14,530 nucleotides of DNA from an uncultured Clostridia bacterium. Its GTDB lineage: Bacteria > Bacillota > Clostridia > Oscillospirales > Acutalibacteraceae. The position numbers and the translations under genes were made by a program. The DNA lies in the NCBI GenBank assembly GCA_946002045.1, contig CAMFYM010000026.1, positions 1 to 14,530 on the forward strand. The letters are read 5' to 3'. Every line of letters begins with the position of its first letter. Position 1 is the first letter of the stretch. Below, piece by piece: positions 6,968 to 14,009 of the stretch. The notes beneath the pieces are model-generated. The model was not told the DNA's origin, did no database searches, and was given only the letters and a program-made list of their open reading frames with translations.

Positions 6968-9376
6968 ATGGAATACAATTTTAAAAAGATTGAATCAAAG
7001 TGGCAAAATGTTTGGTATAGCCAAAACACCTTTGCTGCAAAGCAGGATTACACATTGCCAAAGTTTTATTGCCTTGTTGAATTTCCTTATCCGTCAGGAC
7101 AGGGTCTTCATGTAGGTCATCCCCGTTCTTATACAGCACTTGATGTTGTTGCTCGTAAGAAAAGACTTCAGGGCTATAATGTTCTTTACCCAATGGGATG
7201 GGATGCCTTTGGTCTTCCTACCGAGAACTTTGCTATCAAAAATCATATTCACCCTGAGGAAGTAACAAAAAATAATGTTGCTCATTTTAAGTCACAGCTT
7301 CAGGCACTGGGATTTTCCTTTGACTGGACAAGGGAGATTAACACAACAGACCCATCATACTACAAATGGACACAGTGGATTTTCCTTCAGCTGTTTAAAA
7401 AAGGTCTTGCCTATAAAAAAGAAATGGCTGTTAACTGGTGCACCTCATGTAAGTGCGTTCTTGCAAACGAGGAGGTTGTTAACGGCGTATGTGAGCGTTG
7501 TGGCAGCGAGGTTATCAGAAAAAATCAAAGCCAGTGGATGCTTAAAATTACAGAATATGCTGACAGACTTGTTGACGATTTAGACGACCTTGATTTTATC
7601 GACAGAGTTAAGGTTCAGCAAAAGAATTGGATTGGCCGTTCAACAGGTGCAGAGGTTGATTTCGGCACAACACTTGGCGATACATTAACTGTTTATACAA
7701 CAAGACCTGATACACTTTTCGGTGCTACATATATGGTTATTTCACCGGAGCATCCTCTTATTGAAAAGTGGGCAGATAAGCTCACAAACCTTGATGAAAT
7801 TCGCAAATATCAAGACGAGGCTGCTCATAAGTCAGACTTTGAGCGTACAGAGCTTAACAAGGACAAAACAGGCGTAAGGCTTGAAGGTGTAATGGGTATT
7901 AACCCTGTTAATGATACACAAATACCGATTTTCATTTCAGACTATGTGCTTACATCATACGGTACAGGTGCAATTATGGCTGTACCTGCCCACGATACAC
8001 GAGATTGGGAATTTGCTAAAAAGTTTGATTTGCCGATTATTGAGGTTGTTGCAGGCTCAAGCGTTGGTGTTGATAACGAGGCATTCACCGATTGTGCAAC
8101 AGGCGTTATGGTTAATTCATCCTTCCTTACAGATATGTCTGTTGAGGAGGCAAAGGTGGCTATCACAGACTGGCTCACCAAAGAGGGTAAGGGTCACCAA
8201 AAGATTAACTTCAAATTGCGTGACTGGGTATTCTCTCGTCAAAGATATTGGGGCGAGCCTATTCCGATTATTAAGTGCGATGATTGTGGCTATGTTCCTG
8301 TTCCTGAAAGTGAGCTTCCGTTAAGACTTCCTATGGTTGACTCCTATGAGCCCACTGATACAGGCGAATCACCACTTGCTAAAATGACAGATTGGGTTAA
8401 CACAACCTGTCCTTGCTGTGGTAAGCCTGCTAAGAGAGAAACCGACACAATGCCTCAATGGGCTGGTTCATCTTGGTATTTCTTAAGATATATGGATCCT
8501 CATAACGATGATGCGCTGGTTTCACCGGAGGCAGTTAAGTATTGGGGTCCTGTTGATTGGTATAACGGTGGTATGGAGCATACAACACTTCATTTGCTCT
8601 ATTCTCGCTTCTGGCACAAATTCCTTTATGACATAGGCGTTGTTCCTACTAAGGAGCCGTATGCAAAGCGTACCTCTCACGGTATGATTTTAGGCGAAAA
8701 CGGTGAGAAAATGTCAAAGTCAAGAGGTAATGTTGTTAACCCTGACGAGATTGTTGACCAATACGGTGCAGACACAATGCGTCTTTATGAAATGTTCATC
8801 GGTGATTTTGAAAAGGCTGCTCCTTGGAATAGCGACTCTATCAAGGGTTGCAAGCGTTTTATTGAACGTTTCTGGAATCTTCAGGAGTCTGTTGTAGATG
8901 GCGACGAGTATTCACCTGAGCTTGAGGCGTTGATGCACAAAACAATTAAAAAGGTTACAGAGGATATTGATAATCTTAAGTGCAACACAGCTATTGCTGC
9001 AATGATGAGCCTTGTTAATGAAATGAGTGCAAAGGGCGTTAACAAAGCAGAGCTTAAGTCATTAACAATTCTTCTTAATCCATTTGCTCCTCATGTTACA
9101 GAGGAAATGTGGCAGGCTATGGACTTTGGTGGTATGGTTAACGAAGCAAAATGGCCTGAATATGATGAAGATAAAACTAAGGAAAATTCGGTAGAGATTG
9201 TTCTTCAGATTATGGGCAAGGTTCGTTCCCGTATTACAGTGCCTGTTGATATTTCAAAAGAGGACGCAATAGCACTTGCCAAGGCTGACGAAAGAATTGT
9301 TGCTGCAATCGAAGGCAAAACCATTAAGAAGGAAATTTATGTTCCCGGTAAGCTCGTTAATATTGTTGCTGTTTAA
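6968..9376 (+). CDS. leuS: Leucyl-tRNA synthetase
   Basis: LeuRS charges tRNA-Leu with leucine and edits misacylated products. The 802-residue class I enzyme has the ATP-binding HVGH (48-51) within FPYPSGQGLHVGHPRSY and KMSKS (581-585). A zinc-type module with CTSC near 158 and CERCG follows. The CP1 editing domain shows TTRPDTLFGATYM and GTGAIMAVPAHDTRDWEFA, with the conserved editing Asp region. A second cysteine set (CDDCGY and CPCCGK) precedes the tryptophan-rich QWAGSSWYFLRY. The C-terminus is the usual tRNA-binding domain ending in KEIYVPGKLVNIVAV, so the gene is full length. Ribosome site GGAGGA is at 6955-6960. No T-box leader is possible here because only 3 nt separate it from rsfS. 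Confidence 0.98.
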   Translation: MEYNFKKIESKWQNVWYSQNTFAAKQDYTLPKFYCLVEFPYPSGQGLHVGHPRSYTALDVVARKKRLQGYNVLYPMGWDAFGLPTENFAIKNHIHPEEVTKNNVAHFKSQLQALGFSFDWTREINTTDPSYYKWTQWIFLQLFKKGLAYKKEMAVNWCTSCKCVLANEEVVNGVCERCGSEVIRKNQSQWMLKITEYADRLVDDLDDLDFIDRVKVQQKNWIGRSTGAEVDFGTTLGDTLTVYTTRPDTLFGATYMVISPEHPLIEKWADKLTNLDEIRKYQDEAAHKSDFERTELNKDKTGVRLEGVMGINPVNDTQIPIFISDYVLTSYGTGAIMAVPAHDTRDWEFAKKFDLPIIEVVAGSSVGVDNEAFTDCATGVMVNSSFLTDMSVEEAKVAITDWLTKEGKGHQKINFKLRDWVFSRQRYWGEPIPIIKCDDCGYVPVPESELPLRLPMVDSYEPTDTGESPLAKMTDWVNTTCPCCGKPAKRETDTMPQWAGSSWYFLRYMDPHNDDALVSPEAVKYWGPVDWYNGGMEHTTLHLLYSRFWHKFLYDIGVVPTKEPYAKRTSHGMILGENGEKMSKSRGNVVNPDEIVDQYGADTMRLYEMFIGDFEKAAPWNSDSIKGCKRFIERFWNLQESVVDGDEYSPELEALMHKTIKKVTEDIDNLKCNTAIAAMMSLVNEMSAKGVNKAELKSLTILLNPFAPHVTEEMWQAMDFGGMVNEAKWPEYDEDKTKENSVEIVLQIMGKVRSRITVPVDISKEDAIALAKADERIVAAIEGKTIKKEIYVPGKLVNIVAV

Positions 9377-9389
9377 TAGGAGATAAATA

Positions 9390-10775
9390 ATGACTAACGG
9401 TATGCTTGAAAAAAATTGGTCAACAGATAACGGTGGCTTCCCACTTAATGACAGTCAGGTAGAAAGATACATTTCCGTTAAGCCTACTCCATCACAAATT
9501 CGCCTTGCAGAAAATCCTTACTATTGCTTTATTCACTTTGGTATGAATACTGCCACAGCAAGAGAGTGGGGTACAGGTAAGGAAACGGTTGAGGACTTCA
9601 CAATTAAATCTATTGATGCAAGGCAGTGGGTGTCTGTAATTAAAAATAGTGGTGCAACAGGTATTATTCTTACCTGTAAGCACCACGACGGATTTTGTCT
9701 TTGGGAAAGTGAGCACACCGATTTTTGCATAAAGAATACCGATTTTGACGGTGATATTGTCAAAATGATTTCAGATGAATGTAAGCGTCAGGGCATACGC
9801 TTCGGCGTTTATCTTTCACCTTGGGATATGCACGATTCACGCTACGGAACAGAGGCGTATAACGATTATTTTTGTAATCAGTTAACAGAGCTTTTAACTA
9901 ATTACGGCGATGTGTTTGAGGTTTGGTTTGACGGTGCAAAGGGCGAAAATGCCGTTGACTTTCACTACGATTGGGAAAGGTATTTTAAGCTTGTTCGTTC
10001 CCTTCAGCCAAATGCAAATATGGCAATTTGCGGTCCCGATATTCGTTGGGTAGGTAACGAGGGTGGCAAAAGCCGTAAGGCAGAATATTCCGTTGTTCCC
10101 ACAGGTGTTCGTGATATAGAAAAAACTATGAACGATAGCCAAAAGGATGAATCACAGGCTGCCTCTCTTAAAAGGTATAGCTCAACCGATGAGGATTTAG
10201 GCTCTCGCTCTGTTCTTGAGCAAAGCCCTGATCTTTGCTGGTATCCTGCTGAGGTTGATGTTTCTATCCGTAAGGGCTGGTTTTATTCAGCTGATGAGGA
10301 TAAAACGGTTAAATCTGCTAAAAAGCTCTTCGAAATCTATCTTAATTCGGTAGGTAACAACTGCACTTTACTTTTGAATATTCCACCAACAAATACAGGT
10401 GTGATTCACAGCAAGGATGCTCAATCACTTGCAGAATTCGGACAAATGATTAGGTCAATTACAGCCAACCCTGTTATTGAGGATGAGGTGGGCGAGTTAA
10501 CCCTTGATAAGCCGAATATCGAATATGATTTTGGTGGCGAGCATATACTTCAGTATGCTGTAATCAGCGAGGATATTACCCGTAGTCAAAGAGTTGAAGC
10601 CTTTGACCTTTATTTAAAAAACTCAAATGGTAAGTATAAAAAGGTGTATAGCTCAACGGTTATCGGCTCAAAAAAAATTATTGCTCTTAAGGGTAAAAAA
10701 TGCACAGGTGCCTGCTTTGTAATTCGTACCTCTCGTTCAAACCCTGTTATCAAATCAGTAGGCTTTTATGAATAG
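9390..10775 (+). CDS. GH29 alpha-L-fucosidase, cytoplasmic
   Basis: Glycoside hydrolase family 29 retaining alpha-L-fucosidase, 461 residues. The TIM-barrel domain runs from about 25 to 350, with IHFGMNTATAREWGTG (48-63), KHHDGFCLW (97-105), GVYLSPWDMH (139-148) and the nucleophile Asp in VFEVWFDGAKGE (D181). E224 in RWVGNEGG is the candidate acid/base, which fits GH29 subfamily B (alpha-1,3/1,4-fucosidases acting on Lewis-type or milk-oligosaccharide fucose). A beta-sandwich-like C-terminal part follows, with no added carbohydrate-binding module. No signal peptide is visible, so it probably acts on imported oligosaccharides. It follows leuS by 13 nt with AGGAGA at 9378-9383 and no promoter of its own. 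The stop TAG is completed by the first base of a mobile element. Substrate linkage is inference. Confidence 0.93.
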   Translation: MTNGMLEKNWSTDNGGFPLNDSQVERYISVKPTPSQIRLAENPYYCFIHFGMNTATAREWGTGKETVEDFTIKSIDARQWVSVIKNSGATGIILTCKHHDGFCLWESEHTDFCIKNTDFDGDIVKMISDECKRQGIRFGVYLSPWDMHDSRYGTEAYNDYFCNQLTELLTNYGDVFEVWFDGAKGENAVDFHYDWERYFKLVRSLQPNANMAICGPDIRWVGNEGGKSRKAEYSVVPTGVRDIEKTMNDSQKDESQAASLKRYSSTDEDLGSRSVLEQSPDLCWYPAEVDVSIRKGWFYSADEDKTVKSAKKLFEIYLNSVGNNCTLLLNIPPTNTGVIHSKDAQSLAEFGQMIRSITANPVIEDEVGELTLDKPNIEYDFGGEHILQYAVISEDITRSQRVEAFDLYLKNSNGKYKKVYSSTVIGSKKIIALKGKKCTGACFVIRTSRSNPVIKSVGFYE

Positions 10776-10797
10776 GCAATAAATAGCAATGCGAACC
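10775..10797 (+). repeat. Left terminal inverted repeat of the MITE-like element
   Basis: Begins GGCAATAAATAG and ends CGAACC. Pairs with 11025-11047 over 23 positions with two mismatches, at internal positions 13 and 17. The first G is also the last base of the fucosidase stop codon. Confidence 0.88.
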
Positions 10798-10800
10798 GTG

Positions 10801-10908
10801 GTTCAAATTGGCTGATTTGCCCTTACTCTATGTTAAAAATACTCGGAATACATAAAGTATTCCTGCGTTTTTGTGCCTTGATTAAGAACAAATCAGCACA
10901 ATTTGAAC
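10801..10908. repeat. Internal arm 1: nested inverted repeats
   Basis: Bases 10801-10819 (GTTCAAATTGGCTGATTTG) are complementary to 10889-10908 with a single one-base bulge. Inside, GGAATAC at 10845-10851 pairs with GTATTCC at 10857-10863 around a 5-nt ATAAA loop, flanked by AAAAA and TTTTT runs. The result is one long hairpin arm in either DNA or RNA form. Confidence 0.8.
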
Positions 10909-10915
10909 TCGCAGA

Positions 10916-11022
10916 CCAAAAATGCTTGCAGTAAAGATGAATTTTGGATTTTGAGATGGAAGCCTTGCTGACGCAAGGCAACAGCGAAAACTTCAAAAGT
11001 CGCTTTAATTCTGCATTTTTGG
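10916..11022. repeat. Internal arm 2: nested inverted repeats
   Basis: CCAAAAATGC at 10916-10925 pairs perfectly with GCATTTTTGG at 11013-11022. Further in, TAAAG at 10932-10936 pairs with CTTTA at 11003-11007, extended by imperfect GAATTTTG/CAAAAGTC pairing. A tight hairpin, GCCTTGC at 10962-10968 against GCAAGGC at 10973-10979 with a TGAC loop, forms the tip. Confidence 0.8.
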
Positions 11023-11024
11023 CA

Positions 11025-11047
11025 GGTTCGGATTACTATTTATTGCC
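11025..11047 (-). repeat. Right terminal inverted repeat of the MITE-like element
   Basis: Starts GGTTCG and ends CTATTTATTGCC, the inverse of the left end. It is followed directly by TA (11048-11049), matching the TA that precedes the left end at 10773-10774. Confidence 0.88.
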
Positions 11048-11052
11048 TAAAC

Positions 11053-11090
11053 AAAAAGGATTGGATATTTTATAATATCCAATCCTTTTT
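11053..11090. terminator. Bidirectional intrinsic terminator
   Basis: A perfect 17-bp stem (11053-11069 with 11074-11090) with a TTAT loop. The stem base is A5 on the left and T5 on the right, running into T at 11091-11092, so either strand gives a hairpin followed by a U run. It ends the rightward smc-to-fucosidase unit and the leftward polymerase gene, whose stop codon begins at 11093 directly beside it. Without the inserted element it would start 3 nt after the fucosidase stop. Confidence 0.93.
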
Positions 11091-12320
11091 TTAGTAGCAA
11101 ACGGGATGTATTGTGTGCTCCTCAAAGGGATTAAAATGTGATAGCTTTTCATCACACAGTGCCGTAGCCTTTTGCAAACAGTAGTTGCCGTATCTGTCTT
11201 TTAATCGGTCAACCGTTGTTTCCAGCCTTTCTAATTTCTCCCGTTTTTGAGCATTTCCCGATAAATCAAATTGCACCACATTGTTGTAATCAAAATCAGT
11301 AACACTCAGCCCAATGCTCCTTATAGGTCTGTTCCAATCATAATTAGCAGCAAAAACCTTCATTGCATAATCAATAAGCTCGTTGCTCACATTAGTAGCA
11401 CTTGGCAGCCTGCATTGTCTGACGAATGATACAAGCTGATTATCTCTAACATAAATCATCAGCGTGGAGCCCTTTAAATTATGCTCTCTCATTCTTCTTG
11501 CCACACTCTCTGCCAAAACTGTAAACACAATTTTTACATCGTTGTTGTTTTTTAAATCTCGTGGGGTGGTAGTAGAATTACCAATGCTTTTCAGCTCTCT
11601 TGATAAATCCTTGTGTCTAACAGGCGAGCAGTCTTCACCACGGGCAAAGCGCAGTAGCTTGTCACCGTTTTTGCCAAATAGATTATGTATGAATTTGTCA
11701 TTGCTTGTTGCCAAATCACCAATAGTATAAACTCCGTATGAGTTGAGCTTTTTTGTTGTAGCCCTGCCAACCATCAGCAAATCACTGCACGGCAATGGCC
11801 AAACTATATCCCTGTAATTATCCCTGTTAATAACAGTAACAGCATCAGGCTTTTTGTAGTCAGAGCCAAGCTTAGCAAATATCTTGTTAAAGCTTAATCC
11901 GACACTAACGGTTATGCCTATCTCACGCTTAACTCGCTTTCTTATCTCCTGTGCAATTTCATATCCGGTTTTATATCTGTCACCGGTAACATCAAGCCAG
12001 CATTCATCAAGTCCAAAGGGCTCAATCAAATCTGTGTAGTCCTCAAAAATTCGCCTAACCCTTTGGGAAAATTCCATATATAAAGGGAAGTTAGGAGGAA
12101 TAATAATTAAATCTCTGCATCTTTGCCGTGCCTCCCATAAGGGTTGACCTGCGTATAATCCGTAGTCAGACGCAATTTCATTTTTAGTCAGTATTATTCC
12201 GTGTCTTGATTTTTCGCTGCCACCTACAGCCACAGGCTTATCCCTTATTTCAGGACGCAAAAGGCACTCCACGCTTGCATAAAACTTGTTGCAGTCAATA
12301 TGCAGTATTTCCTTTTCCAT
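11091..12320 (-). CDS. dinB: Y-family translesion DNA polymerase (Pol IV/DinB-like)
   Basis: Low-fidelity polymerase that copies past damaged template bases. The 409-residue product starts at ATG 12320, behind a very strong ribosome site. A longer reading back to 12383 would run through the promoter and SOS box and is rejected. Catalytic acidic residues are D9 (LHIDCNKFYASVE) and D105-E106 (PFGLDECWLDVTG). Y14 occupies the sugar steric-gate position and N11 replaces the second Asp of the E. coli DMD motif, as in UmuC and some Bacillus Y-polymerases. Palm, fingers and thumb are followed by a little-finger domain, and QFDLS (350-354) is a candidate sliding-clamp-binding motif. It is convergent with the fucosidase and divergent from the HPr-kinase-like gene. 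SOS control is indicated by the LexA box. Confidence 0.93.
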   Translation of the reverse strand: MEKEILHIDCNKFYASVECLLRPEIRDKPVAVGGSEKSRHGIILTKNEIASDYGLYAGQPLWEARQRCRDLIIIPPNFPLYMEFSQRVRRIFEDYTDLIEPFGLDECWLDVTGDRYKTGYEIAQEIRKRVKREIGITVSVGLSFNKIFAKLGSDYKKPDAVTVINRDNYRDIVWPLPCSDLLMVGRATTKKLNSYGVYTIGDLATSNDKFIHNLFGKNGDKLLRFARGEDCSPVRHKDLSRELKSIGNSTTTPRDLKNNNDVKIVFTVLAESVARRMREHNLKGSTLMIYVRDNQLVSFVRQCRLPSATNVSNELIDYAMKVFAANYDWNRPIRSIGLSVTDFDYNNVVQFDLSGNAQKREKLERLETTVDRLKDRYGNYCLQKATALCDEKLSHFNPFEEHTIHPVCY

Positions 12321-12323
12321 ATT

Positions 12324-12333
12324 ATCACCCCTT
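12324..12333 (-). promoter_or_regulatory. Strong ribosome binding site fixing the dinB start
   Basis: On the minus strand AAGGGGTGAT lies 3 nt before ATG 12320. It matches the 16S anti-Shine-Dalgarno complement AAGGAGGTGAT except for one missing base, which supports the MEKEILHID start. Confidence 0.75.
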
Positions 12334-12335
12334 AT

Positions 12336-12349
12336 CGAACATATGTTCA
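12336..12349. promoter_or_regulatory. LexA (SOS) box of the dinB promoter
   Basis: CGAACATATGTTCA contains the perfect 12-bp palindrome GAACATATGTTC and fits the Gram-positive LexA/DinR consensus CGAAC-N4-GTTCG at all but the last base. It directly follows the -10 element of the leftward promoter and covers the expected start point, so bound LexA would block dinB transcription. Confidence 0.88.
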
Positions 12350-12377
12350 CTTTACACCAAAACAGCAAAAAAGTCAA
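12349..12377 (-). promoter_or_regulatory. Sigma-A promoter of dinB
   Basis: On the minus strand TTGACT (12377-12372) and TAAAGT (12354-12349) are separated by exactly 17 nt. They match TTGACA in 5 of 6 and TATAAT in 4 of 6 positions. The LexA box begins at the -10 boundary. Confidence 0.8.
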
Positions 12378-12417
12378 TAACAAATATTACCAATTAAGTC
12401 AAAAGTGGGACTATGCC

Positions 12418-12446
12418 TTGACGAATATTGTCACTTGGGTTATACT
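12418..12446 (+). promoter_or_regulatory. Sigma-A promoter of the HPr-kinase-like gene
   Basis: TTGACG at 12418-12423 and TATACT at 12441-12446 are 17 nt apart, each 5 of 6 to consensus. The start codon is 28 nt beyond the -10. It is divergent from the dinB promoter and has no LexA palindrome of its own, so its regulation is probably separate. Confidence 0.8.
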
Positions 12447-12473
12447 TAAAAAAAATAATTATTTGGAGGCAAT

Positions 12474-13190
12474 ATGTCAGTTTATGATATTGCAGGCCTA
12501 AAGGTTAAAATTGTTAACGAAAAGGGCAGAACAAAAAAACAGGCAATCCCGTATCTTGCACAAAATCAAGACGAAAATCAGCATATAGATATAACTATAA
12601 ATGTGGATGAAAGACGAGTGCTTGCTGCAATGAAGGAGCATCCGGAGTTAGTTCAGGACGATTGGGAATATATGATTACAGGCTCTGATTTTTATACAGC
12701 CCTGCTTAATTTTAACGGTATTCTTCTTCACTCCTCCTGTGTTGTAGTTGATAATAAGGCGTATGCCTTTTCTGCCGATAGTGGCACCGGCAAATCTACC
12801 CACACACAGCTTTGGCTTAAGCATTTTGGCGACAGAGCTTATATGCTCAACGACGATAAGCCTGCTATTCGCCTTATTGACGGCAAGGTCTATGCCTGTG
12901 GCACACCGTGGAGTGGTAAGTACGATTATTCAACTCCTGCTGTTGTGGAGCTTGCCGGAATCTGCTTTTTGGAACGCAGCAAGGATAATTGGATAAAAAA
13001 GGCAGACACAAGCAAGGCTGTGTTCAATATTTTTTCTCAAACCTTAAGGCATCTTAGTGCCGAGGGTATGGACAACCTCTTTAATGTTTTGGAGGAGCTT
13101 TTCAGCAAAACATCACTTTATGAGCTTGGCTGTAATATCAGTGACGATGCTGTCCTTACTGCCTATAACGCAATGAATAATAATCAGTAA
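12474..13190 (+). CDS. HPr-kinase-like P-loop protein of unknown role
   Basis: A 238-residue cytosolic protein resembling the C-terminal kinase domain of HPr kinase/phosphorylase and the PEP-carboxykinase-like fold. Visible features are GILLHSSCVVVDNKAYAF (82-99), a Walker A SADSGTGKSTHTQLW (100-114), an acidic NDDKPAIRL (126-134) in the Walker-B-like place, and GTPWSGKYD (143-151). It lacks the N-terminal domain of true HprK, and no ptsH is nearby, so carbon-catabolite control is doubtful. HprK-like proteins are often found beside PqqD-type chaperones or peptide maturases; none is visible here. It starts at ATG 12474 behind GGAGG (12465-12469) and has its own promoter. An ATP-dependent small-molecule or protein kinase is the safest guess. 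The substrate is unknown. Confidence 0.8.
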   Translation: MSVYDIAGLKVKIVNEKGRTKKQAIPYLAQNQDENQHIDITINVDERRVLAAMKEHPELVQDDWEYMITGSDFYTALLNFNGILLHSSCVVVDNKAYAFSADSGTGKSTHTQLWLKHFGDRAYMLNDDKPAIRLIDGKVYACGTPWSGKYDYSTPAVVELAGICFLERSKDNWIKKADTSKAVFNIFSQTLRHLSAEGMDNLFNVLEELFSKTSLYELGCNISDDAVLTAYNAMNNNQ

Positions 13191-13193
13191 TTT

Positions 13194-13215
13194 ATGGGCA
13201 ACATTGTTTGCCCAT
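13194..13215 (+). other. Short hairpin between the HPr-kinase-like and IMPase genes
   Basis: ATGGGCAA (13194-13201) pairs perfectly with TTGCCCAT (13208-13215) around a 6-nt loop. Only TTATT follows, with no full T run, so it could be a weak terminator, an attenuator or an mRNA-stability hairpin. It lies 3 nt after the upstream stop codon and about 30 nt before the next start. Confidence 0.5.
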
Positions 13216-13244
13216 TTATTAAAATTACCCTTTAGGAGAAACTT

Positions 13245-14009
13245 ATGCTTAACAAAATAATTAACATCGTTCGCAGTGCAGGGGAAATATATAAATCTGC
13301 CAATAGCGACCTGTCAGTTGAGTGCAAGGATTCATCAGTTAACCTTGTCACAAAATATGACAAAATGATACAGGACTTTCTTTTTAATGAGCTTAAAAAG
13401 GTTGTCCCTGACTGCACCTTTCTTGGTGAAGAGGGGGAGGATAACAAAAGCTTAACCGATGGCTATTGCTTTATTATCGACCCAATAGACGGTACAACTA
13501 ATTTCATAAAAGGCTTTCAGCATAGCGCAATAAGTGTTGCACTTGCCAAGGATAAGGAAATAATTATAGGCGTTGTTTTTGACCCTGATTTGAATAATCT
13601 TTTTTATGCCCAAAAGGGTAAGGGTGCATACCTTAACGGTAGTCCTATTCATACATCAAATTGCAGTATGTCCGATAGCCTTGTTCTGTTTGGCACCTGC
13701 CCCTATGAGCATCACCTTGCCCACAAAACCTTTGTATTAACGGAAAAGGTGTTTTATAAATCGTTAGAGGTTAGGCGTGGTGGCTCTGCTGCTCTTGATA
13801 TTTGCTATGTGGCAAGTGGAAAATCGGATTTGTATTATGAATATATTCTTCGTCCGTGGGATTGGGCAGCAGCATATCTTGTTTTGACAGAAGCAGGTGG
13901 CTTTGCCTCAACTCTTGAAAAATTACCGTTAAACGCTGATAAAATTGATTCCTTTGTCTGTGGCAATAAATCTAACCTTAAGGAGTTTTATGAAATACTT
14001 AACTCTTAA
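13245..14009 (+). CDS. Inositol monophosphatase family protein
   Basis: Lithium-sensitive, metal-dependent phosphatase of the IMPase/SuhB/CysQ superfamily, 254 residues, normal length. Metal-binding motifs are all present: GEEGED (61-66), the signature DPIDGTTNFIKGF (79-91) and the second signature RPWDWAAAYLVLTEAGG (203-219) with D206. The natural substrate cannot be read from the motifs. Candidates are inositol-1-phosphate, other sugar phosphates, or 3'-phosphoadenosine 5'-phosphate. Start ATG 13245 follows AGGAGA at 13234-13239. It lies 54 nt after the HPr-kinase-like gene and overlaps the radical SAM gene by 20 nt, so it is probably co-transcribed with both. Confidence 0.92.
   Translation: MLNKIINIVRSAGEIYKSANSDLSVECKDSSVNLVTKYDKMIQDFLFNELKKVVPDCTFLGEEGEDNKSLTDGYCFIIDPIDGTTNFIKGFQHSAISVALAKDKEIIIGVVFDPDLNNLFYAQKGKGAYLNGSPIHTSNCSMSDSLVLFGTCPYEHHLAHKTFVLTEKVFYKSLEVRRGGSAALDICYVASGKSDLYYEYILRPWDWAAAYLVLTEAGGFASTLEKLPLNADKIDSFVCGNKSNLKEFYEILNS

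Larger units (their letters stand above)
10775..11047. mobile_element. MITE-like TA-flanked structured element, 273 bp
   Basis: This non-coding stretch is bounded by 23-bp inverted ends agreeing at 21 of 23 positions (GGCAATAAATAG outermost). TA stands immediately outside both ends. TA duplication with short inverted ends is the hallmark of IS630/Tc1-mariner elements and their non-autonomous MITE derivatives. No transposase or long reading frame lies inside. The interior is two arms of nested inverted repeats (10801-10908 and 10916-11022), so a transcript would fold into a large branched structure. It inserted at the TA of the fucosidase stop codon: the stop now reads TA plus G from the element, while the empty site would read TAA. 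It separates the operon from its terminator. Alternative: a structured non-coding RNA that resembles a transposon. No second copy is visible in the window. Confidence 0.7.

Noticed and set aside
10776..11052. Riboswitch or T-box in the gap after the fucosidase
   Set aside because: The gap is downstream of one gene and convergent to the other, so it precedes no start codon. The inverted ends with TA flanks fit a mobile element better.
12321..12383. Longer dinB reading with 21 extra N-terminal residues
   Set aside because: The added stretch would span the promoter -10, the LexA box and the strong ribosome site. The start at 12320 matches the family N-terminus.
13194..13220. Intrinsic terminator after the HPr-kinase-like gene
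   Set aside because: The stem is only 8 bp and no continuous T run follows, so it is listed only as a hairpin of uncertain role.
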